Origin: Aeromicrobium terrae
GTDB taxonomy: Bacteria > Actinomycetota > Actinomycetes > Propionibacteriales > Nocardioidaceae
Reading direction: 5' to 3'
Assembly (NCBI RefSeq): GCF_008039565.1
Contig: NZ_VDUX01000002.1
Location: 1 to 64,000 of the forward strand
Length of the DNA stretch: 64,000 bases
Under the pieces are notes generated by a model, which had not been told where the DNA came from, did not search any database, and saw only the letters and a list, made by a program, of their open reading frames with translations. Positions 20,785 to 28,199 of the stretch are shown here, piece by piece. Each line of letters opens with the position of its first letter. The stretch's first letter is position 1. The translations under genes were made by a program, and so were the position numbers.

Positions 20785-22124
20785 GGCAGGTATGCGGCGG
20801 CGACGGTGAACGACGCCGTCTGCCCCGGCGCCACCTCGGCCGTGACCTCGACGCGGTCGGCGTGCTCGAGCCGGTTCGCGCGCCCGGAGACGAAGTGTCC
20901 GCTGTTCTCGCCCGGCCGCATCGCCAGGCGTCGCTCCGGCTGCTCGATCTGGAACGGCTGCGGCTCCCAGGTCCAGCGGCAGGCCTCGCGACCACCGGCG
21001 AACGCCGTGACCACGAACCGCGTCACGTGCGTGACGTCGGTGAGTCCCAGCCGGAGACGCAGCGCCTCCAGCCCGTCGACCGCGAAGCTCACGCCGCCGA
21101 GGTCCCCCACCGGCGTCATCGCGTCGGCATCGACGTCCACGAAGTCCCGCGCCCGCGTCAGCGGCTGGGCCACCCGCACGGGCGGGCGGGAGCTCGCCGC
21201 CCGGACCCGTTGCGACGGCTCGGCGCTGCGCGAGGCGACGACGAGCGTCCACGTGTTCGCGAGCGGCTCGACGTGGTGGGCCACGAGGCCGGCACCGTCG
21301 AGCATCGACTTCAGCCGCGCGACGTCGAAGACGGAGAGGTGACCCCACACCGCCTCGAGGCGGCCGTGCAGCGGGACGGAGAAGAGCAGGTCCACGCCGT
21401 CGGGCAAGGCGTCGGCGAGGATCCGCAGCGCGGCCTCGGCGTCCGGCACGTGCTCCAGCACCTCGCAGCAGATCACGAACGTCGCGCCCGTGGCCTCGAC
21501 CTGCTCGCGCGTGAGTGCCATCAGGTCGCCGAGCTCGACGGTGACCGAGGCGTCGGACAGCCCGTTGACCTCTAGGAGCTCCGACACCATCGGCACGAAC
21601 TTCTCGACGACATCGATGCCGTGATAGCTCGCGACCCCGACGTCGCGGATGAGCAGCGAGGCGAGCTGACCGAGGCCGAAGCCGACGTCGAACACGCGGT
21701 CGCCGGGCCGGGCGAAGTCCATCGTGCGGCGGTAGCGCAGCAGGTTGTTACGGCCCTCCTGCATCGGGTACTCGCCGGACCACCCCGCCGGACGCAGCGG
21801 CTCGACGCTGCGCGCGGCGTACTCGTACCACGCAGCGAGCTCGGGCCCGAACACCTTCTCGGCGCCCTTGGTGCTGAGCCGCTCGTGCGCGTCCACCAGC
21901 ATCCAGCCGGCCCGTACCGCGGCAGCCTCCGTCGGGTCGGCCGGGTCGGTGTCGAGCTCGGGAGCGAGCGGCTGACGCTCGGTGACGATGCGGATCCAGC
22001 GGCCGCGGTGGCCGTCGCCGGACGGGGCCTTCGGGCGTCTCGGGACGGCGGGCTGCGGGAGCTCGTGACCCCGGACCAGAGCCCTGATTCCACGCCGAAG
22101 TGCGCTGGAACGGGGGGATGACAT
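20781..22124 (-). CDS. SAM-dependent methyltransferase with C-terminal beta domain
   Basis: A 447-residue protein. The class I methyltransferase core lies at about residues 105-270, with SAM motif I VFDVGFGLGQLASLL, motif II YHGIDVVEKF and post-motif FVICCEVLEHVPDAEAALR. The C-terminal 130 residues look like a beta-rich ligand-binding domain. The substrate is unknown; a wall-sugar or lipid is possible. The ATG at 22124 has TACGAT exactly 6 nt upstream, so the gene is probably leaderless and independent. Confidence 0.83.
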   Translation of the reverse strand: MSSPRSSALRRGIRALVRGHELPQPAVPRRPKAPSGDGHRGRWIRIVTERQPLAPELDTDPADPTEAAAVRAGWMLVDAHERLSTKGAEKVFGPELAAWYEYAARSVEPLRPAGWSGEYPMQEGRNNLLRYRRTMDFARPGDRVFDVGFGLGQLASLLIRDVGVASYHGIDVVEKFVPMVSELLEVNGLSDASVTVELGDLMALTREQVEATGATFVICCEVLEHVPDAEAALRILADALPDGVDLLFSVPLHGRLEAVWGHLSVFDVARLKSMLDGAGLVAHHVEPLANTWTLVVASRSAEPSQRVRAASSRPPVRVAQPLTRARDFVDVDADAMTPVGDLGGVSFAVDGLEALRLRLGLTDVTHVTRFVVTAFAGGREACRWTWEPQPFQIEQPERRLAMRPGENSGHFVSGRANRLEHADRVEVTAEVAPGQTASFTVAAAYLP

Positions 22125-22130
22125 GGACGG

Positions 22131-22136
22131 ATCGTA
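22131..22136 (-). promoter_or_regulatory. -10 box (TACGAT) of the leaderless methyltransferase gene
   Basis: TACGAT on the minus strand, 6 nt before the ATG at 22124. Confidence 0.6.
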
Positions 22137-22173
22137 ATGACCGGAGGTGCCACCGGTCCGCCGTTCGCGAACA

Positions 22174-23193
22174 TCAGCGTCCGGCGTGGCTCCAGGCGAG
22201 CAGACGGTCGACCGGCCACGTGGTCACGACGCGGTCGAGGGGGACGCCGAGCTCGGCCACCCGGGCGGCTCCGTGGTCGAGGAAGTCGAGCTGTCCGGGG
22301 GCGTGGGCGTCGGAGTCGATGCTGAACAGACAGCCCGCTTCGAGGGCGGTCTCGATCAGCGGATCCGGCGGGTCGCGGCGCTCCGGACGGGCGTTGATCT
22401 CGACGGCGACGTCGTGCTCGGCGCAGGCCGCGAAGACCCGCTTCGCGTCGAACTGCGACTCCGGGCGCTTGCCACGAGAGCCTTCGATCAGCCGTCCGGT
22501 GCAGTGCCCGAGCACGTTGGTGTGCGGGTCGGCGACGGCCTTCAGCATGCGCCGGGTCATCGGTCCGCGGTCCATGCGCAGCTTGGAGTGGACGCTGGCC
22601 ACGACGACGTCGAGCCGGTCGAGCATCTCCGGGGTCTGGTCGAGCGACCCGTCCTCGTGGATGTCGACCTCAATGCCCGAGAGCAGCCGGAAGTCGTCGA
22701 TGCCGGCGTCCACCTCGGACACGACGTCGAGCTGCTCGGCGAGTCGCTCCGCGCTCAGGCCGTTGGCGACCGTCAGGCGGGGCGAGTGGTCGGTCAGCAC
22801 CATGTACTCATGGCCGCGCCAGGCCGCCGTCCGGGCCATCACGTCGATCGGCGAGCCGCCGTCGGACCAGTCGGAGTGGGTGTGCAGGTCGCCGCGCAGC
22901 GCGGCCCGTACCTCCTCGCCACCGGCAACGAGCGGCTCGGTGTTGCGCTCGCGCAGGTCGGCGAGGTAGCCGGGGACCTCGCCGTCGAGAGCCTGCTCGA
23001 TGACCTCGGCCGTACGGGCCCCGATGCCGGCGATGCGCTGCAGCCCGCCCTGCTCGCGCCGCTTCCTCAGGTCGTCGACGCCCAGGCCGGCGATCGCCGC
23101 GGCGGCCTTCCGGAACGCCTGGACCTTGTAGGTGACCGCCCGCTCACGCTCGAGCCAGAACCCGATCTCCCCCAGCGCGTCGGCGGGGTTCAG
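22174..23193 (-). CDS. PHP-domain phosphoesterase with N-terminal HhH region (CTG start)
   Basis: A 339-residue protein like the C-terminal half of PolX. An N-terminal helix-hairpin-helix region (VTYKVQAFRKAAAAIAGL, GIGARTAEVIEQAL) is followed by a PHP domain with DLHTHSDWSDGGSP, HSPRLTVANGL, SGIEVDIHEDG and SIDSDAHAP, which supply metal ligands. It probably hydrolyses phosphoesters or histidinol phosphate. The family start corresponds to a CTG at 23193 that overlaps the previous gene's TGA (CTGA) and follows GGAGG by 4 nt. No ATG, GTG or TTG lies before the conserved N terminus. Confidence 0.85.
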   Translation of the reverse strand: MNPADALGEIGFWLERERAVTYKVQAFRKAAAAIAGLGVDDLRKRREQGGLQRIAGIGARTAEVIEQALDGEVPGYLADLRERNTEPLVAGGEEVRAALRGDLHTHSDWSDGGSPIDVMARTAAWRGHEYMVLTDHSPRLTVANGLSAERLAEQLDVVSEVDAGIDDFRLLSGIEVDIHEDGSLDQTPEMLDRLDVVVASVHSKLRMDRGPMTRRMLKAVADPHTNVLGHCTGRLIEGSRGKRPESQFDAKRVFAACAEHDVAVEINARPERRDPPDPLIETALEAGCLFSIDSDAHAPGQLDFLDHGAARVAELGVPLDRVVTTWPVDRLLAWSHAGR

Positions 23194-23681
23194 CGCGCCT
23201 CCCCGGAGTAGTCGAAGGAGCCGTCGGGGTTCCAGCGGGCCTTCGACCCCTCGTCGCCCACGCGGGCGACCATGACGATGACGATCACGGCGAGCGCGGC
23301 CACGACGATGGCCAGCGCGCCGCCGGCGAGCGGGTTCCCGAGCCTCGGCAGCACCAGCGCGACGACGAGGACGACCGCGAGCATCACGAGCAGCCAGACC
23401 TGCAGCTGGTTGGCGAGCTCCTCGTGGTGGTCGACGACCTTGCCCGTGACGTTGCCCTCGATCTGGTCGCCCAGGGCGGTCTTGAGCCGCTCGCCGCTCT
23501 CCCGGGCCACGAAGACAGTGGCCGTGGCGATGGCCGTGGCCGCGACGATCCACCAGCGCAACGTCATCCGCCAGGACGGACGCAGGAAGGCGAGCGCGAG
23601 GAGCGCGGAGGCCGGGACGAAGATGACGGCCGCGTGCACCACCAACGCATGCACCGGCAGGTCGTTGAACGATCCGAACAC
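23190..23681 (-). CDS. DUF2231-like membrane protein
   Basis: A 163-residue protein with four predicted membrane helices. The FNDLPVHALVVHAAVIFVP start is characteristic of DUF2231, with histidines in the first helix that may bind heme or metal in some members. Function is unknown. The GTG at 23681 is preferred over the longer frame because GGAGGA lies 5 nt upstream and the family begins here. The PHP gene follows with a CTGA overlap. Confidence 0.82.
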   Translation of the reverse strand: MFGSFNDLPVHALVVHAAVIFVPASALLALAFLRPSWRMTLRWWIVAATAIATATVFVARESGERLKTALGDQIEGNVTGKVVDHHEELANQLQVWLLVMLAVVLVVALVLPRLGNPLAGGALAIVVAALAVIVIVMVARVGDEGSKARWNPDGSFDYSGEAR

Positions 23682-23729
23682 GAGAGTCCTCCGGGGGTCC
23701 AATGTCGACGGGTGCCGCCGATTTCACCG

Positions 23730-23735
23730 TACCCT
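23730..23735 (+). promoter_or_regulatory. -10 box (TACCCT) of the leaderless phosphatase gene
   Basis: TACCCT followed by 7 nt and the ATG at 23743. Confidence 0.55.
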
Positions 23736-23742
23736 GAGCCGC

Positions 23743-24672
23743 ATGGCCCACTCCTGGAACGACGACGTGCGGCTCGCCCACGTGTTGGCCGACGTCGCCG
23801 ACAACCTGTCGATGGACCGGTTCGGCGCGATCGACCTCGAGGTGTCCACGAAACCGGACATGTCGTACGTGACCGAGTCCGACGAGGCTGTCGAGGAGGC
23901 CATCCGCCGGCAGCTCAAGACCGCCCGCACACGTGACGTCGTGCTCGGCGAGGAGCAGGGCGAGGTCGAGGGCTCCACGGGCTCGCACGAGCGCCGCTGG
24001 ATCATCGACCCGATCGACGGCACCGCCAACTTCGTGCGCGGTGTCCCGGTGTGGGCCACGCTGATCGGCCTGGAGGAGGCCGGCGAGATCGTCGTCGGCT
24101 GCGTCTCCGCCCCCGCCCTCGGCCGCCGCTGGTGGGCCTCGAAGGGCGGCGGCGCGTTCACCGGCAAGTCGTTCATGCAGGCCCGCGAGATCCGGGTGTC
24201 CCGGGTCGCCGATCTCGAGGCCGCGTCCTTCTCGTACAGCTCGCTCGGCGGCTGGGACGACATCGACAAGGCCGACGCCCTGCGCGCCCTGATGCGACGC
24301 TGCTGGCGCACGCGCGCGTACGGCGACTTCTGGTCCTACATGATGCTCGCCGAGGGTGCCGTCGACATCGCGGCCGAGCCGGAGCTCAAGCTCTGGGACA
24401 TGGCGGCGCTCGACGTGATCGTCACCGAGGCCGGCGGCCGCTTCACCAGCCTCGCAGGACAGCCGGGGCCCTGGGGTCCGGACGCCCTGGCCACCAACGG
24501 ACGGCTGCACGACGCCGCGATGGCGTACCTCGGCCACTTCCCCGACGACGGTCCCCACGACGAGCTCTGGGGCGACGAGCCGGAGGGCGACGACCCGCCT
24601 GAGCAGCCCCCTGACGACAACGTCCGGACGCTGGACTTCTCTCGTTCTTGGGGCGACCCCGACGCGCCCTGA
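23743..24672 (+). CDS. hisN: Inositol-monophosphatase family phosphatase, probable histidinol-phosphatase
   Basis: A 309-residue Mg-dependent phosphatase. The family motifs are GEEQGE (about residue 68), WIIDPIDGTANFVRGVPVW (about 86-104) and LKLWDMAALDVIVTEAGG (about 215). The sequence resembles actinobacterial HisN, which removes phosphate from histidinol phosphate, but inositol-1-phosphate and other substrates are possible. The acidic, Pro-rich tail after residue 265 is unusual. The ATG has TACCCT 7 nt upstream, a leaderless arrangement. Confidence 0.85.
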   Translation: MAHSWNDDVRLAHVLADVADNLSMDRFGAIDLEVSTKPDMSYVTESDEAVEEAIRRQLKTARTRDVVLGEEQGEVEGSTGSHERRWIIDPIDGTANFVRGVPVWATLIGLEEAGEIVVGCVSAPALGRRWWASKGGGAFTGKSFMQAREIRVSRVADLEAASFSYSSLGGWDDIDKADALRALMRRCWRTRAYGDFWSYMMLAEGAVDIAAEPELKLWDMAALDVIVTEAGGRFTSLAGQPGPWGPDALATNGRLHDAAMAYLGHFPDDGPHDELWGDEPEGDDPPEQPPDDNVRTLDFSRSWGDPDAP

Positions 24673-24708
24673 GGGTTACGCTGCCAGCACTCGACCAAGG
24701 AGGCTGAC

Positions 24709-25143
24709 ATGCGCGTGAGCGACGTCCTGACGTCCAAGGGTTCCGACACCGTCTTCACCATCCGTCCCGACGCCACCATGAACGAGCTGTTGGACTCGTT
24801 GGCGGAGCACAACATCGGCGCGATGGTCGTGAGTGACGACGGGCAGGGCATCCTCGGCATCGTCTCCGAGCGGGACGTCGTGCGGAAGCTGCGCGGCTTC
24901 GACGCCCCCCGCGAGGAGGTCACGGTCGCGCAGATCATGACCACGGACGTGCAGGTCTGCGCCCCGGAGGACTCGTTCGGCGAGCTCATGAGCGTCATGA
25001 CCGCACACCGGGTGCGCCACGTGCCCGTGCTCGAGGAGGGCCGCTTGGTCGGCGTGCTCAGCATCGGCGACGCCGTGAAGTACCGGATGGACCAGCTGGA
25101 GTTCGAGCGCGACCAGCTCAACAACTACGTGTCGGGCGGCTGA
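24709..25143 (+). CDS. CBS-domain protein
   Basis: A 144-residue protein made of two CBS motifs: residues 1-62 (VSDVLTSKG to IVSERDVVRKL) and 72-135 (VAQIMTTDVQVCAPEDSF to GVLSIGDAVKYRM). Such pairs bind AMP, ATP or NAD and often act as energy-state sensors. No effector domain is attached. The ATG is 7 nt after AAGGAGG, and TACGCT at 24677-24682 is a possible -10, so this gene has a normal leader. Confidence 0.92.
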   Translation: MRVSDVLTSKGSDTVFTIRPDATMNELLDSLAEHNIGAMVVSDDGQGILGIVSERDVVRKLRGFDAPREEVTVAQIMTTDVQVCAPEDSFGELMSVMTAHRVRHVPVLEEGRLVGVLSIGDAVKYRMDQLEFERDQLNNYVSGG

Positions 25144-25168
25144 TCGAGAAGAACATCTGTCGTCTCTC

Positions 25169-25207
25169 TTGTCGACGATACGTTTCCGATATATCGTTTA
25201 CGTATCG
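25169..25207 (+). promoter_or_regulatory. padR promoter covered by a 32-bp symmetric operator
   Basis: TTGTCG (25169-25174), 17 bp, then TATCGT (25192-25197) make a good promoter for the PadR gene. A two-layer palindrome covers it: outer arms CGATACGT (25176-25183) and ACGTATCG (25200-25207), 3-bp spacers on both sides, and a perfect central CGATATATCG (25187-25196). Binding here would block polymerase, so the regulator is probably autorepressed. The AT-rich centre stands out in this GC-rich DNA. Confidence 0.7.
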
Positions 25208-25226
25208 ACTAGAGGGAGGATGCCTT

Positions 25227-25820
25227 GTGCGCAACCCAGATTTCACTTCTCACCGTCCACGTCGCCCGGAGGACCGCCTCCGATCCCGCCTGGACGACGC
25301 CCGCAACCTCGGCTGGGACCCCAGCCTCGGCCCGGCGTTCGGCTATCCCGGACGCCGACGCGGCCGGCGACGTGGTGGCCGCGGCGGCGACGTCCGCGCC
25401 GCAGCCCTGCTGATCCTGTCCGAGCACGCCGCTCACGGCTACCAGCTGATCCAGGAGATCGGCGAGCGCAGCGAGGGCGCCTGGACGCCGAGCCCCGGCT
25501 CCATCTACCCCGTGCTGCAGCAGCTCGAGGACGAAGGACTCGTCGAGTTCGAGCGCGTCGACGGCCGCAAGACCGCGACGCTCACGACCGACGGCCGCGA
25601 GTACGTCGAGGAGAACCGCGAGCAGCTCGGCTCCCCGTGGGACGACGCCCGCGGGCCCGAGGGCGACCCTGGCCGCGAGGCGGGGGCGGCCCTCAAGGGG
25701 TTCGTCCTGGCGTGGCGCCAGGTCATGCACACCGGCACGCCGGAGCAGCAGGCCAAGGCGACCGCGACGCTCGAGGACGCCCGCAAGGCGATGTACCGGA
25801 TCCTCGCCGAAGAGGACTGA
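25227..25820 (+). CDS. PadR family transcriptional regulator
   Basis: A 197-residue repressor. The first 60 residues are an Arg/Gly-rich extension (GRRRGRRRGGRGGD). A PadR winged helix follows: AALLILSEHAAHGYQLIQEI, then WTPSPGSIYPVLQQLEDEGL and a beta wing with GRKTATLTTDG. A C-terminal helical region provides dimerisation. PadR proteins respond to small toxic compounds and often control transporters, but none lies next to this gene. The GTG at 25227 follows GGGAGGA by 6 nt. Confidence 0.92.
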   Translation: MRNPDFTSHRPRRPEDRLRSRLDDARNLGWDPSLGPAFGYPGRRRGRRRGGRGGDVRAAALLILSEHAAHGYQLIQEIGERSEGAWTPSPGSIYPVLQQLEDEGLVEFERVDGRKTATLTTDGREYVEENREQLGSPWDDARGPEGDPGREAGAALKGFVLAWRQVMHTGTPEQQAKATATLEDARKAMYRILAEED

Positions 25821-25836
25821 CTGCGATGCTGGCTCC

Positions 25837-26247
25837 ATGAGCCAGCACGGACGTCTCCACCTGCCGGAGCGCGAGCTGAGCTGGCGGTTCAGCCGCTCCT
25901 CCGGCGCCGGTGGACAGCACGTCAACACCACGGACACCCGGGTGGAGCTCACCTGGTCGCTGACCGACACCGCCGTCCTGTCCGAGGCGCAGCGGGCCCG
26001 CGTGGCCGAGAAGCTGCGTTCCCGGATCGTCGACGGCACCATCACGGTCGTCTCGTCGCGCTACCGCTCGCAGCACCGGAACCGTGAGGCCGCTCGCGTG
26101 CGCCTGGAGGAACTGATCACCGACGCGATCGTGCCGCCGCGGCCGCGAAGGCCCACGAAGCCGACCCGCGCCTCGAAGGAGCGCCGCCTCGACGCCAAGA
26201 AGCGCCGCAGCGACGTGAAGCGCTCACGCCGCGGCGGATGGGACTAG
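25837..26247 (+). CDS. arfB: ArfB-type ribosome rescue factor (GGQ hydrolase)
   Basis: A 136-residue stand-alone release-factor domain with FSRSSGAGGQHVNTTDTRVE at residues 24-43 carrying the peptidyl-tRNA hydrolysing GGQ. The C-terminal tail after residue 98 is very rich in Lys and Arg (RPRRPTKPTRASKERRLD onwards), as needed to enter the empty mRNA channel of stalled ribosomes. Length fits ArfB/YaeJ. The ATG at 25837 is 16 nt past the padR stop; a weak GATGCT box lies 6 nt upstream. The stop shares CTAG with the acidic protein gene. Confidence 0.93.
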   Translation: MSQHGRLHLPERELSWRFSRSSGAGGQHVNTTDTRVELTWSLTDTAVLSEAQRARVAEKLRSRIVDGTITVVSSRYRSQHRNREAARVRLEELITDAIVPPRPRRPTKPTRASKERRLDAKKRRSDVKRSRRGGWD

Positions 26248-26600
26248 GCCGGTTCGGCCGGCTTGGTCGGCGCGCCGATGTCGTCGGCGGGGTCGTCGCC
26301 GGAGGTCGCGGACGACTCCTCGTCCGACGAGCCCTCGTCCGACGACTCGTCGCCCTCGGTCTGGTCGGTCTCGGCCATTCCCTCGGTGGTGTCGTCGTCG
26401 TCCTCGCCGGGATCCGCGCCCTCGACACCCTCGGTGCCCTCAGGCTGGTCGGTGGTCGGGTTGACCGGGACGTCGGGCGACTCGGTGCTGCTGGAGTCCT
26501 CCGGCACGTCGGGTCCTGCGGGGTCGTCGGGCACCCCCGCGTCGTCGGGGCGGACCTCGTCGCCGGCGCTGGTCTCGGGCTCAGGTGTGCTCTCGCTCAT
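26244..26600 (-). CDS. Acidic low-complexity protein (118 aa)
   Basis: The protein is almost entirely Asp, Glu, Ser, Thr, Pro and Gly, with runs such as GEDDDDTTEGMAETDQTEGD and almost no hydrophobic or basic residues, so it is predicted to be disordered and strongly negatively charged. No family is recognised. The ATG at 26600 (MSESTPEPE) has GGGGA 3 nt upstream. It is convergent with arfB and shares its CTAG stop. Strict low complexity makes coding status less certain than for its neighbours. Confidence 0.6.
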   Translation of the reverse strand: MSESTPEPETSAGDEVRPDDAGVPDDPAGPDVPEDSSSTESPDVPVNPTTDQPEGTEGVEGADPGEDDDDTTEGMAETDQTEGDESSDEGSSDEESSATSGDDPADDIGAPTKPAEPA

Positions 26601-26654
26601 GTCCCCATCGTGCGGGCGGAGCTCGCACCCCGCCATTCGGCAGCCGGGGACGCC

Positions 26655-26660
26655 TAGGCT
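26655..26660 (+). promoter_or_regulatory. -10 box (TAGGCT) of the leaderless acylphosphatase gene
   Basis: TAGGCT followed by 6 nt and the GTG at 26667. Confidence 0.55.
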
Positions 26661-26666
26661 GAGGCC

Positions 26667-26933
26667 GTGGTCCGGCGTCGCGTCGTGGTGAGTGGGCACG
26701 TCCAGGGAGTCTTCTTCCGGGCGAGCTGCGCCGCGGCCGCGCAGGCCTCCGGCGTCGCCGGGTGGGTCGCCAACCAGCCCGACGGCACCGTCGAGGCGGT
26801 CTTCGAGGGCACCCCGGAGTCCGTGGACCACCTGATCGCCTGGTGCCGGAAGGGCCCGCCGCGGGCGAACGTCCAGCGCGTCGAGGTCACGAAGGAGGAG
26901 CCGCGCGGCGAGTCCGGGTTCGAGACGCGCTAG
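26667..26933 (+). CDS. acyP: Acylphosphatase
   Basis: An 88-residue enzyme that hydrolyses carboxyl-phosphate bonds such as acetyl phosphate. The catalytic Arg is in [12 protein letters not shown] (about residues 10-21) and the catalytic Asn in [17 protein letters not shown]. Full length and fold are normal. The GTG start is supported by TAGGCT 6 nt upstream. It is convergent with era and shares a CTAG stop with it. Confidence 0.94.
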   Translation: MVRRRVVVSGHVQGVFFRASCAAAAQASGVAGWVANQPDGTVEAVFEGTPESVDHLIAWCRKGPPRANVQRVEVTKEEPRGESGFETR

Positions 26934-27847
26934 AAGCCCAGCTTCCGCAGCTGCTTGGGATCGCGCTGCCAGTCCTTCGCGACCTTGACGTGCAGGTCGA
27001 GGAAGACCGGTGTGCCGAGGATCCGCTCGATCTGCGCGCGTGACGCCGTGCCGATCTCGCGGAGCCGCTCGCCGCGGTGACCGATGATGATGCCCTTCTG
27101 GCTGTCGCGCTCGACGAAGACGTTCGCGCGGACGTCGACGAGCGGCCGGTCCGGCGACCGGCCCTCACGCGGCAGCATCTCCTCCACGACGACGGCGAGC
27201 GAGTGCGGGAGCTCGTCACGCACGCCCTCGAGCGCGGCCTCGCGGATCACCTCGGCGACGAGCGTCTCCTCCGGCTCGTCGGTGAGGCGGCCCTCCGGGT
27301 AGAGCGGCGGCCCCTCGGGCAGGGTCGCGACGAGCAGGTCGGCCAACAGCTGCACCTGGTCGCCGGCCACGGCGGACACCGGCACGACGTCGCGCCACTC
27401 GAGGCCGGCCTCGTCGCCGGCCCCCTGGATCGCCATCAGGTGCTCGGCCAGTCGCGACGGCGAGACCAGGTCGGTCTTGGTGGCGACCGCCAGCACCGGC
27501 TTGCGGCGCAGGGCGGCGATCTCGCGGATCAGGAACCGGTCGCCCGGACCGATGCACTCGTCGGCGGGCAGGCACAGGCCGATGGTGTCGACCTCCGACC
27601 ACGTGGTCCGCACGAGGTCGTTGAGTCGCTGACCCAGCACCGTGCGCGGCTTGTGCAGGCCCGGGGTGTCGACGAGGACGAGCTGCGCGTCGTCGCGATG
27701 CACGAGGCCGCGGATGGCGTGCCGCGTGGTCTGCGGCTTCGACGACGTGATCGCGATCTTGTCGCCGACCAAGGCGTTGGTCAGCGTGGACTTGCCCGCG
27801 TTCGGTCGCCCGACGAAGCAGGCGAACCCGGAGCGGAACGTGGTCAC
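26930..27847 (-). CDS. era: GTPase Era
   Basis: Essential GTPase that binds 16S rRNA and helps 30S maturation. The G1 loop is GRPNAGKS (residues 13-20), the G3 motif is DTPGLH, and the G4 motif is TKTD in place of NKxD, as is usual for actinobacterial Era. A KH RNA-binding domain with [14 protein letters not shown] occupies the C terminus. The length of 305 residues is normal. The GTG at 27847 lies 13 nt after the stop of the deaminase-like gene, within the ybeY-era block. Confidence 0.96.
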   Translation of the reverse strand: MTTFRSGFACFVGRPNAGKSTLTNALVGDKIAITSSKPQTTRHAIRGLVHRDDAQLVLVDTPGLHKPRTVLGQRLNDLVRTTWSEVDTIGLCLPADECIGPGDRFLIREIAALRRKPVLAVATKTDLVSPSRLAEHLMAIQGAGDEAGLEWRDVVPVSAVAGDQVQLLADLLVATLPEGPPLYPEGRLTDEPEETLVAEVIREAALEGVRDELPHSLAVVVEEMLPREGRSPDRPLVDVRANVFVERDSQKGIIIGHRGERLREIGTASRAQIERILGTPVFLDLHVKVAKDWQRDPKQLRKLGF

Positions 27848-27860
27848 GCCGGTCGCCCCC

Positions 27861-28199
27861 TCACGTCGAGCGCACAGAGTGCGGCGTGCCGTCCGGGTCG
27901 GCCACGACGACCGGCACGTCGGCCCCGGCGAACTCGCGCAGCGCGCTGAGGTCGACGATCCGTTGCGCGTCGACGTCCGTGACGATCGCGCCCGCCTCCA
28001 GGCCCGTGGCGCCGGACGAGACGGCCATGGCCACGGCGAGGTCGAGGGCGTCCAGCTGCAGCGACGGCAGCTTCACGCGCGCTGCGGTGTACGTGCGTCC
28101 GTCGAGGTCACGGACCGCCGCCCCGTCCGAGGCCTGCGTCCGCGCCCGGGAGGCCCGCGCCAGCGTGACGAGCTTGGCGTCCTCAGGACTCAGCGACAT
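27861..28199 (-). CDS. Cytidine-deaminase-like protein without zinc ligands
   Basis: A 112-residue protein found between the CorC-like gene and era in many actinobacteria and often named cytidine deaminase. Segments such as DGRTYTAARVKLPSLQLDAL, LAVAMAVSSGATGLEAG and VPVVVADPDG follow the order of the deaminase fold. However, it has no cysteine at all and no HAE/PCxxC motif, so deaminase activity is unlikely. The ATG at 28199 is preferred over 28211 because GGAG lies 6 nt upstream. It overlaps the CorC-like gene by 17 nt. Confidence 0.78.
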   Translation of the reverse strand: MSLSPEDAKLVTLARASRARTQASDGAAVRDLDGRTYTAARVKLPSLQLDALDLAVAMAVSSGATGLEAGAIVTDVDAQRIVDLSALREFAGADVPVVVADPDGTPHSVRST

